Assembly: GCA_025266875.1 (NCBI GenBank)
Contig: JALLLT010000024.1
Coordinates: forward strand, 547,188 to 611,187
Direction: 5' to 3'
DNA from: Fennellomyces sp. T-0311
Lineage: Eukaryota > Mucoromycota > Mucoromycetes > Mucorales > Lichtheimiaceae
DNA: 64,000 nucleotides
Shown here: positions 32,715 through 42,855 of the stretch, piece by piece
How positions within the stretch are numbered: the stretch's first letter is position 1
Layout: every line of letters begins with the position of its first letter
Program-made: the position numbers and the translations under genes
The notes under the pieces: generated by a model
The model's database searches: none
Told to the model about the DNA's origin: nothing
The model's input: only the letters and a program-made list of their open reading frames with translations

Positions 32715-34287
32715 TATTTATACAAAGAGAAAGAAGACGGTAAACTAGAGGAAAAAGCCTGATCCTGGGCTTGGATCCTAAGTACACTGAAAAAGTGAAT
32801 TCTATTTCGCGCCGTTAGATCGTACAAATATGTGTAACAGCTCACCGTTGCAAACCTCAGCCATGTGCTCTTTGCAACAAGCAAGGCAAAGTCAAATACT
32901 AGCAGATTGTCGAATTTGTGTGTTCCAAACGTAACTAAGATACGCCGTCTCACATAATTGGTTAATCTAGGGTGCTGTGCCGCATCATGAATTCGTACGT
33001 TTTGACACATCAAACAACAAATAGTGCTTATTATTAAAGTTATAGCGATCAACAATTATACTTTAGATACATAAAGCGTTATTGAATATCGCCAGAAGAC
33101 TCCCCTCATTACCTCTGTTCAACGCTTCTATGCCGTCGTTATAATTTAATTCCTAGCAGGATTTTAGAGAAATGGTCACAAGTGCCCAGAACATCGTTCG
33201 ATCCTAAGCTCACATGACTGCGGAGTCAGAGGATAGGTGCTAAGCCGATACATCGAACACAAACTTCTGGTAATATCCTTTTTCAACCTACCCAGGAATA
33301 TGATGAAGAACTGGGACGAAAAATCGGATGTCACAATTGATGAGCTGTGCATAACCAGATGGCTGATACGGCTTAAAATCTGTTATTTTTAGCAGAACTG
33401 AATTAAGTACTAAGGCGTTTTAGTGCATCTGAATACGCTGTAACAGATCCCCTCTGTTGTTACTCTTGTGCTATAAACTCCCTTTTGACTTATCTATGGT
33501 CTCTGTATGTACTTCCTATTCAATCTTACCACCCATCCTCTCATCACAACCTGCTCTTAAGCACAGATATCCTTGGCCAACCCTATGTTGCATTTGATTG
33601 TACGCTTTGCACATTCTCAGTCTTCTTCTGCGTACAAAACCCCACCGTAAACGCTGTTTCTATTATACAGTGCAGCTTACACAACCTCAATCTCTGGCTC
33701 GGATCATTTCGAAATACCTCATAAAGTTGTACTGTGCATCCGGCGCTCCTCGTTGTTATTGTCGTAGTTAGGAACTTATAAATACCCCCAAAGAATCGGA
33801 TGAAATAAAGCAGTTATCCATGTTTTCGTAATTCACATCTTAAATATCCTGATCACACCATGGCATAGGCTTATTCAGGATGCTAGATTCTACTTTTGGT
33901 GAACCCACCCTACCAATTTCTCTTCTTTTAACTTATATTGTTGATTCTAATCCACATAAGCATCCACCTTGCAAATAATTTTCTTTTACAATAACGTATA
34001 TTCTGCTTGCTCTACTACTTAATTGCAATAGGATGTCACTTGCCAATACATAAGTGATGTAATACATCATTTGATGAATACCCATCACTGTAATAACTTA
34101 TTGGCCGCATTTTACCTGTTATACAAATCAGACCACCACGCGCCTACCGTGATGTTATTTTACAAAATTTTGGTAAGTGTGAAATTGTCAAAGGGTAGAG
34201 AAAAAGTTGTGCTCAATGTAAAATTATGCATTGCTATCTGTCATTATGTTGTAAATGTGGATATAGGAGTACGCAGTATAGTACTTG
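32715..34287. other. Intergenic region between array genes C and D
   Basis: About 1.6 kb. Promoter of gene C at the left. No ORF with family features. Confidence 0.5.
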
Positions 34288-35635
34288 TTATAGGCCACCA
34301 TCAGGTTTCACGGGCCTTAACACCATCCGTGGAGTATCGTCATCATTATTATGAGATGCTGATGAGGTTGAGTTGCGTTCTTTCGCCAGGTCCCCAGGAA
34401 CCAGTGTTGTATCTGCTGTGTTAGTTGGAGACGTAGGATATTGGGTGGTCAGCAAATTATGATTGGGTAAGGGAGCACTGGTGTTGTAGTGATCGTACTG
34501 TGGCTGTGTCGGCGCTATTTGTATGTGTACTATGTGAAAAACTAGTGTCTGTAACATACGCAGTCGAGACTGTGCTTACTGGTATAGTTCGCAGGGAAAG
34601 CTTGATATTGTCCAGGCTGTTGATAGCCACCGGGGCCTGACGCTATATAAAGAAGCTCTTGAATGCTTGCTACTAAATTAGTTCCAAGATACTTACTGAC
34701 GATATATGTAGGTACGACGTTTGCAGTAGAATATCCGCCTTGAGGTGGAGGAGGATAGCCGGTATTTGTATTTATAACTTGTGATACTTCTTTTGGCTGG
34801 CGCCGCCTGTAGAAAAGGAATGTAAACAAAGCAGCAGCAATGAGACCTAACTTTGATGATCATGCGCGGTATCTTTTGTGAGTACATTTCTTCGTAGTAT
34901 ATGAATGGCGAGATACTTACTCCACCAACACTGCCAACCACAGCGCCTATAATAATTTCTGTGCTCATACCACCACCACTCTCATCATCTCCACTTGAAG
35001 TCGATGTATATGTATAAGAAGGATAGGTATAGGAAGGTGTGTATGGTGTATATACGGAAGTTCTTGTTGTGGTGGGAGGAGATGAAGTCACTGTATAAAG
35101 CAGTGCTATTAGCACCCTTCTACACGCAAAACATCATAATTTATGTAGACTATACCGCCACCAGGACCTCGGATACTGAAAAGACCAGCGCTAGATAAAA
35201 AATTCGGTCGCCCATTAATAGAGAACCGAATGTCGTCTACAGTATAGCATGTAATGTGAGCGACTATAGGAATGAAACAAACGTAATACTAACATGCATC
35301 TTCTTCAATTATTACACCAGTACTGGGAACGCGCCAGACATAACGACCAAGTCCAGGATCAACGTCTGTTGCAATGGTCAACAGTACATCTATTCCAGTA
35401 CCACCATAATATTGGAGTTCCATCGATGATATAATATCAATTCCTTCCTGATAGCTATATCTCTGATAAGAATTGGCTTTTAAAGCTCGTAGTTTTCCTA
35501 CCCTGGCCAGCTCCAGGTGATGATGGCATCTTCTCCAACAGTGTATGCGGTACTATATGTTGGTTCATGGATCGTCAACTGCGCTGAAACAATAGATACT
35601 GCAAGAGTAAATATGAAGACTGTGGACTTTATCAT
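34288..35635 (-). CDS. Array gene D: KNH-domain type I membrane protein, Pro/Gln/Tyr-rich tail without VPH repeats
   Basis: 334 residues. Exons: 35502-35635, 35294-35454, 35156-35236, 34921-35090, 34697-34850, 34580-34642 and 34288-34529; phases 2,1,1,0,1,1. Signal peptide MIKSTVFIFTLAVSIVSA. KNH-like domain (TIHEPTYSTAYTVGEDAIIT; TDVDPGLGRYVWRVP). The stalk is short and Tyr/Pro/Thr-rich (YTPYTPSYTYPSYTYTSTSS), unlike the Ser stalks of the others. The transmembrane helix is IIIGAVVGSVGG|LGLIAAA, then LFTFLFYRRR. The tail has PPPPQGGYSTANVVPTYIV and GGYQQPGQYQAFP but no VPH motif. It ends TPRMVLRPVKPDGGL, the same terminal box as A and E. The box is therefore independent of the VPH repeats. 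Confidence 0.8.
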
Positions 35636-35775
35636 CGTAAAAACAATATGTAAAGAAAAAGAAGTAAAAAGAGCCTCTTCTTCCTGGGGTCAACCTGATG
35701 ATTTAGCTGAGTGGTCTTTCTCAAAAATCTATTTTCGTCGTGTAACTACTAACATGATCCAAAAGTTATACTCAA

Positions 35776-36046
35776 AAGTGCAGCGCCACACTTTATCAAT
35801 TTGCCCCTTCGTTTTGTCAAACTAAGCTGAACCATACAGTTATGGAGATGATATACTCCATATATTATAACTCTTTGTTGGTCTAATGCTGAAACGCATA
35901 TTTCGATCAGATCAAAAACTGATCTACTGGCAAGCCAATCCACATGTAAAACTTGTGTAACCGCTGAAAAGTAACCCGGGGAAGTCATATGATGTTTTCC
36001 ATAGATAGCTAGGTGAATCGCCATAATAACGAGATGCTGTCAAACG
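35776..36046 (-). repeat. Diverged duplicated segment, copy 1
   Basis: Resembles 37850-38115 over its whole length on the same strand. Shared words include the GAGATGCTGTC end and GATCAGA...ACTGAT. A minus-strand frame is open for ~90 codons (35749-36024) in this copy but broken in copy 2, so it may derive from a gene. Family not recognised. Confidence 0.55.
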
Positions 36047-37849
36047 TATTTCCCATGAATGCGACCCGGACGTTTTCCTGCCGGTGATAGTGTATCTTAT
36101 GGTATGCATCCTATGAAGCATCGACTTTGTTTCAACAATGTCTACGGACATACCCCTCAATATTATTGAAACTTTGATTTGGCTGTTTTGGAGCCCTTCG
36201 GTTTGACCATTTTTACAGCCGATCTCAGTAGATTCTAGTTCTTTGTCACCCACAACCTAAATTATGACCATTCTATGCACTTTTTTTTTTATGTTTGGGT
36301 TTTATGGCGAGCAATTTGCGCTTACTATTTGTAGCGGCGGCATTCGCTGTTCCGTCTTTTCCTTGGCTATGGAATTGAAGTGTCTTGTTATGCATTTAAC
36401 TAATCACTTGTAGAGGAATACCACTTACCCACTGACCCACATTTCGCTTCCATCAGTTACAATTCTTGCAAATTGCGAAGGTCCGTACTATTGGTCCGAT
36501 ACCAAAAAATTGGCCTAGAGAGCATATCTGGGCTCGTCCCCGAATACTTTTAATTGAAGCGCGAGTAGATTCACTAGATTTTATAGTCACTCATAGGCAA
36601 CGTATTCTCATAACGGTTGATCGACACCACTCTTGATGACCAAAGGGGTTATTGCCGGTAGCACATGGCAAATTGTCTATGCTCATGGTTGCTTAGTCGT
36701 TCTAACACAAACAATTGATCAGGAATTTGTTCAAAGTGACGTTTGTAAACTCAATTTACCAGCCTTGGACGTCGGTGTAAAAGGCCAAAGGAAGAAAAAG
36801 ATATTACAAGGGCCTGCTTTTATATCATTTTTATCGATGACAACTTTCTCCTTTTTTTTTGTCGGTGTGTAAGATAAGCTTCACTGCAAAGAAGCTTGTG
36901 CTCTCATACTCGACTGGCTGGAGCTGCAAAGGAGTTTTTCCTTATTCTTAAGGGAAGACTTATAATTGACCGCCTTTTGTCTTCTCACATGTCATCTACT
37001 GAACACCTGTGCCACAGAAAGTAGATGAACAGGTTCCATTCATTAATTGATTCAGCCACCCTCGTCGCTTAGTAAGTGTCTGTAACCTAATGAATGCATC
37101 ATAAGCTTTATGCTATTATTCAGGCTTGTGTGTGTTGTGAGTAGTGAAATGAATAATCTAAATGTAAAAACAAGATGTCTTCGTGGTTTAAGGAAAGAGG
37201 AGGCTATCTACTTTTCACCAATGATACTACATTGTTTGCTTGTACTTTTTGGCCGAATGGTTATGCTGATCGTTGTGTTAGTTTGACCTGCACGTTTGAA
37301 AGCAATATAGTCAATACGCCAAGTAATTGTGATCTTCTAATTTAACTATTAACTTTAATTGTTATTAGATGGGATGAGAATAGTCAATTATTGAAAAGGT
37401 CATTTAAATTGTTATTTCAAGCGATATACGTATTCGCAGTTTTTGGTATGGCTGTGTCAAACAGCAGAGCTTGCACAGATTTCTGAACCGGATGTATGGG
37501 TCGCTGAAGCAAGCATGCCAGTTTTTGCAAGGTAAGGTCAGAGGCTTTTCAGGTATGTTTATTTTCAGTGGGTATTGCAAAATTCGATGTATGTAGTCCC
37601 ATTGCAGTTACGCATTCTTTACATATTTTTGAATGACGATACAGACGGCGCTGCTTATTTATCAAGCGACCTGGTACAGTTTGTGAAGACGTCAAGCGTA
37701 GTTTAGCATTCATAAGTTGCTTTGGTGAGACATGGAAACGAGTCCGGCGGTTCATTTGTTTGCCTTCAGGCCTAATTCTTAAGCCCATCAAATCATACTT
37801 TTCATTTTTTGTTAATTATTAGCACAGTCAAAAGCTACATTCAAGAAAA

Positions 37850-38115
37850 AAGTACAGCCCCACGCTTTACTAATCTTCCTTCAACTTATCAAATGTAAAG
37901 TAGGATTGAGCCACACAGTAAACGGTATAATTTCTCCACCGATTTTAATTCTTTGCTTCAATACTGAATGCAACTTTCAGATCAGAAACTGATACGCTGG
38001 TGTACCAATCTCCACATATAAATTTTGGTATAACCGTTAAAAAATGTCTTTATGTATGATATTTTCCACTGATAGTTATATGAGCTGGCATGACAGCGAG
38101 ATGCTGTCGAACATG
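37850..38115 (-). repeat. Diverged duplicated segment, copy 2
   Basis: Counterpart of 35776-36046, with in-frame stops. It looks like an old local duplication followed by decay. Confidence 0.55.
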
Positions 38116-38645
38116 TGCACTAATAATCATAGCAGCGGTTGGTAACTATGACAAGCAAACTTTTCACAGCAGCATGGAATACTTCAGATCACGCGACATG
38201 ACCACCAGAATATTTATACATTCATTGATTGGAGGAAAGCCGCCTATTTCTCGTAGTAAAAAATAACCACTTCGTGCCCTCTCCTAAGCAGCAAAATTTT
38301 GAAGAATTTATGTTGATGCAATAAAACAAGACTGTGAGATATGGTACTGAAAAAGTGTATAAAGTATGTGCATATCAGTTATAGGCTATCTATTTTTCTG
38401 CCCGGCGACTCGTACTTTAGAAACTGGAGTCTGATTTTGCTTTAAGAAACGACCCATAGGATGATGATTGTCGGTGAGTCATGGATCGTGACAAGTGATA
38501 GTATAAAAGTCCGTCATACAGAATGACAATTCAGTGGTTAAAGTGCTTTATGGCATTCTCAATTAAAAAGAAGGGTTTATAAGTATATCTAAGATACGTG
38601 AAATATATATACAACCGCCAGAAGATAATTGTCACAGACAGGCTT

Positions 38646-39729
38646 TTATGCTCCATCTGGTTTGACAGGCTTTAAAACCAATCGTGGTGCACTACTGCCA
38701 TGATTATCGTTTGTTATATTAAGTGCGTCTGGCTTTCGCGCACTGTAATATGCCCGTGGTACGTGCTGTATAATATGAGTGTTTTCTACAGTATGTGGTA
38801 CTTGCTGTATAATGTGCGCGCTTTCTACGGTATGTGGTACTTCCTCGTAGTATGTCGCAGCAGCCTGTGTATGAGGAACCTCCTGATGTAAAGTTTTATC
38901 CTCCAATCCAGGTAGAGTCTGCTTGTAATAAGGCGTAGTATCCAATGCATGCGGGACTTCCTCGCGATAATAAAAGTCTGACCCATGTATCTGGGATCCC
39001 ACTACCGTGCTGCTCGCTTGACTGTTAGGTGCCTGCGAGCCATTATTAGCTGATCTTTGACCTATCGGATTTATCAAATGTTAATACCTATAAACATATG
39101 GTCTGTTCGTCTTCCACAGCACTTACTATCAGTGCGACGATAGGAAGTAGGCGCTGCAGTTTTCTCGGCAGTATGACGAGATATCCCATTTTCAGTTTTG
39201 CTTATTCTTTTTTTGTGAGCAATTTTTGCGTATGATACACTGTTTTGTGTTTTGTTCACGTTTTGATTCCTACGCCAGAGTAGTACAATTGCAGCAATTA
39301 TAATAGCGACCTGTGATATGTAATACGAGCGTCAGTGGTCATTGCAGCTGCAAATAGATAGTATACCATACTCCGACGACAGAACCCACCGCAACAGCAG
39401 CAATGATACCAGGGCTAAGGCCTATGTGTTCATGATCATGCGTAGAGCTTGAATCATCGGTTGAATCCTCAATTGAAGTTGGTGCTGCTGTTGGAAATGA
39501 GGGATTCCAATCATTTGCGGAAGGAAAGTTGTTTGCTAAATTCACAATCGACTGTATTAGTCCTGGTTTTATGTGGTGTCTCCGCCGCAGTAAACAACTA
39601 AAACTTACCGAGATCCGTAGGAAAATTAGACATAACGGCTGAAAAAACTGAGCTGAAGAATTCATCACGTTCATCTGAATAGACTGCAACGGTGTGTATA
39701 GCGATGATAATGATAATAGATTTCATCAT
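38646..39729 (-). CDS. Array gene E: ectodomain-less type I membrane protein with VPH repeats
   Basis: 294 residues. Exons: 39609-39729, 39372-39535, 39127-39310 and 38646-39061; phases 1,0,1. Signal peptide MMKSIIIIIIAIHTVAV. Only ~75 residues of ectodomain follow and there is no KNH domain: the two exons that encode it in A-D are absent. The transmembrane helix (GIIAAVAVGSVVG|VAIIIAA, then IVLLWRR) still has the phase-0 intron inside it. The tail is the longest of the array: basic KIAHKKRISK, then EVPHALDTT, EVPHTQAAATYY, EVPHTVESAHII, QVPHTVENTHII and a degenerate HVPRAYYSA. It ends APRLVLKPVKPDGA. This looks like a tail-only relative that could compete with or modulate its siblings; that is inference. 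Confidence 0.78.
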
Positions 39730-40707
39730 AATTGCTTTTTAAATTGAAGGAGAAGGAGAGAGTAAGTGGGTTTTAGGAACCGCAGTTTCTCCTTTCAATT
39801 TAAAGAAGTTTATATCGACCCACCGCATTTCACAAACCTATCATATGGCATGTGTAACCGTCTTGTGGGCTTTGCGAAACATCGACTAAATTCCCAGACA
39901 CTCGAAAGCATTTGCTTCCAAAAAGGAAAATTTAATCCATCCTAAGATCTGACGAGATCATGTATGCAGAACTCCGATGCAGCAATGTTTACGTCTATCC
40001 CAAAGTAATTGATGAGTAAAAAAGTACTAATCATATGTAACGCGGTCTATGCACGCTTCATAATACATATCATAACATAGAGCAATCCATCAACGGTGCT
40101 AAAATTTTAAGCTTTCATAAGAAAACGGCTGCTTTGACCGGTGTCAGGTTATGTCCCAGTCACAATTACATATGCCGAAAAAATTACGTGGATATGTTGT
40201 TGAACGCTTTAGCTGTTAATGGATAATGCGTCCATAAATACAGTGCAGTAGAAAGTTCTTCTACTGGAAACCATAGGTACGATTGCTCTTTGCTTCACAG
40301 TCAGGTGGACCGTGGCATCCAGCAATAGTTCTGGATAATGATTATCTAAATAATTATAGAACAAAAATGTTTTAGAAACTGCACTGGATGTGTTTGAAAA
40401 GTACGTTGTGTAGTTGAGAAACGCGTTAATGATGTCTCCCATAAGGGGCAGATGCGTGCCAACATAACCTATCATTATAACTAGTCGTAATCACGGTAGC
40501 GATAGTCTCTACTACTCTTTATAAAGATTCATTTTATTACGATTGGGGTTATTGTATTTTTTACGGATGCTTCTGTAGAGCATTTTAGTGCTGATTCAAT
40601 TCAGGTAGTGTACTCTTTTCATAAACAAACAAAATGCCATATGGAGCTCAATACGTAGTTCGATTGGTTCTTGTATTTCTTGAAATTGGCGACAAAACCT
40701 TTTGCTA
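39730..40707. other. Intergenic region between gene E and the MITE
   Basis: Promoter of gene E. A minus-strand frame at 40209-40475 has no recognised homology. Confidence 0.45.
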
Positions 40708-40879
40708 CAGTGGCCGCTTTATATAACGATACTTTATATAACGATAATTCGATATAACGATACAATTCTCGATGCACCAAAACGGTAATCACTGCCAAAT
40801 CCCATTTTATATAACGATATTTTGATATAGCGATAAAGTTTAAGCTGCACCATCATATCGTTATATAAAGCGACCACTG
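40708..40879. mobile_element. 172-bp MITE with pogo-like terminal inverted repeats
   Basis: The ends are CAGTGGCCGCTTTATATAAC... at the left and the near-perfect complement ...AAAGCGACCACTG at the right. A TA flanks each side (40706-40707 and 40880-40881), the target duplication of pogo/Tc1/mariner elements. The subterminal ATATAACGATA motif recurs several times. The termini match those of the larger element at 41818-42799, so this is its short non-coding derivative. Confidence 0.88.
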
Positions 40880-41817
40880 TACAAACAACGAAACCGAATA
40901 ATTTTTCCGTTCGAACCTCTTTCCTACCAGCCTTTTCTTCCGTATCTCCTCCAGCAGGTACGTAATACATGTCACTGCATTAGATCAGTTTCATATGCAC
41001 AAGAGCTGTCTATATATTCCGTGGTGTCAAAAAAATACGAGCATGGTGCTGGTACACAATTTGATAATGTCTAATTCTTGCCAAGACATCAATGATCAAT
41101 TTCCGGTCAACTAGCGCAACTACTGATGGGTGTAATCTGTGCTTTTTATATGTTTCTTGATCCAGGCTACCATGGTGATACGATTATCCATGAAACGCTC
41201 CCATCCGCTACCTAGCCATCCTTAAACGCTTCAGATTTCTCATCGTGTAAGCTGTCCAAGGACGATAACAATATACACTATTAGATGCATTATGTCAATC
41301 ATCATAATACTTTACTTCTAGTCGCTGTTTATGAATTGCATATCTCTCTGTCCAAGCGAAAGTCAACCAATGATAACTGCGCTCTGTGTTCGCTATCGTC
41401 ATATTATCGAGCAGGGAAAGAATAATAATAGGAAGGTTTCTGGATTCGGATTGGATTGGATAGAAAAGGAACTTTAGCGAGGACGAACAAACCTCTTTGC
41501 CAAGACTGACATTGTGTAGGATCCTTTATTACGCTGTTTCGGTGCACTTTGTATATTTTCTTTCTAAAGTGGGAGCATGAGAGCGTACATCATCGAGTGT
41601 ATTGAATTGCGAGGCATTTGATTAAGGTAAGGGAATTGTGTAGCTTAAAGTTAAAATAACCCAGTTCCGATGGCGCGAGAAAAACATTTCCAAGCAATGG
41701 CTAAGCCAACAGAGTTCACACAAAAGTGTTCATACAAGATTGAAAAGCATACGCTTACAGTATCAAACTAAGTCATTAGATTTGTGGTAATTTGGAAAAT
41801 TTGCGCAAAGGTGATTA
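40880..41817. other. Intergenic region between MITE and transposon
   Basis: No gene or repeat recognised besides the flanking elements. Confidence 0.5.
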
Positions 41818-42799
41818 CAGTGGCCGCTTTATATAACGATATGCCGGTGCAACCCAAATTATATCGTTATATCGAATTATCGTTATATCGAATTAAGACT
41901 CCGAGAGGATGTATACGGTTAAACCCTTATCCAAAGCTTATTCATCATCTCCACTGAAAAGAAGTGTAAAGAAAGCTCTAGAATCCAGTGAAAAGTTTAT
42001 AGCTTAGCTTAATTTATAAACTAGCATTACGCTTTTGTGTACTCCTTCATCAATTTACTTTGAAATGTCTTCCCGTCTTATTACTGCCGATAAAATTGCT
42101 TCTGGTTCCAAGCGAATCATCAATGGAGGTGAATCTGTCCCGGAGACTAACAAGCGCAAATCCCTTACGAAACGGCAAAAACTGGCGCTTATTTACAAGT
42201 ATAAGCAGACAAAGTGGACGCAAAAGGAGCTTGCTTTATGGGCACAAGAGAAGTGGCAACTCGACTTTGTTCCGAAGCAGTCCACCATTTCTGAAACTAT
42301 CACAGATATGGAGAAGTACTTGGCTACGTTGCATCCAGAAGAAGGGTAAGCTTTAATCCTGATCAGTTGCTAACATGTAAGATAGGTGAGGACTCAGATG
42401 CAGTTACACAGAGACAAAGACATGAGGATGGCGATGGCGCTGAGCAAACTCCGGTTTATACCAGAGCGGAACGAAAGCGCCACATAAAGGAATTCCTGGA
42501 CATGGTCGTGGTTGAGGATGAGATAGATGTAGATATCATCCGACTTCTTCGTAGAAAGATTCAGAAATTAGAGTCAGAAGAGCGCAATACCACACACCAA
42601 ACCAGTATTCTTTCCTATTTCTAGAAATAAAAGTCTATCATTGGTTCGCTCGATATAACGATATCTGGGACCAGGAGTATCGGATATCGGTATATCAAAA
42701 TTAACGATATTTTACTGCTCCCCGCGCTGGGGAATTGAGAATTGTATCGTTATATCGAATTATCGTTATATAGAGTATCGTTATATCAAGCGGCCACTG
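41818..42799 (+). mobile_element. 982-bp pogo/Tigger-like DNA transposon lacking the DDE domain
   Basis: 24-bp terminal inverted repeats (41818-41841 and 42776-42799, one mismatch), flanked by TA on both sides (41816-41817, 42800-42801). Subterminal regions repeat TATAACGATA-type words in both orientations, as expected for transposase binding sites. Inside is a CENP-B-type DNA-binding ORF but no DDE catalytic core, so the element cannot move on its own. Confidence 0.88.
42065..42624 (+). CDS. CENP-B-type HTH protein of the transposon, DDE catalytic domain deleted
   Basis: The first part, from the ATG at 42065, has the pogo/CENP-B N-terminal helix-turn-helix (NKRKSLTKRQKLALIYKYKQ, ELALWAQEKW, STISETI). 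The second part (to 42624) is charged and ends HQTSILSYF, like the C-termini of Tigger/pogo transposases. The several-hundred-residue DDE domain expected between them is missing. The first frame meets a stop at 42347-42349. Joining GT at 42346 to AG at 42412-42413 keeps frame and gives 163 residues; the junction is my inference. A product would bind the element's ends without cutting, and could act as a repressor of active copies. Confidence 0.65.
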
Positions 42800-42855
42800 T
42801 ATGCTGCTGGGCAAGTCAAGTATGAATGGCAAAACTGGAGAGTAAGAAAGTGAAG

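Larger units (their letters stand above)
35636..38645. other. 3-kb gene-poor gap in the array with a duplicated remnant
   Basis: No intact gene recognised. It contains two diverged copies of a ~265-bp segment (listed separately). The gap between D and E is about twice the spacing of the other array genes, as if one or two copies had decayed here. Confidence 0.5.
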
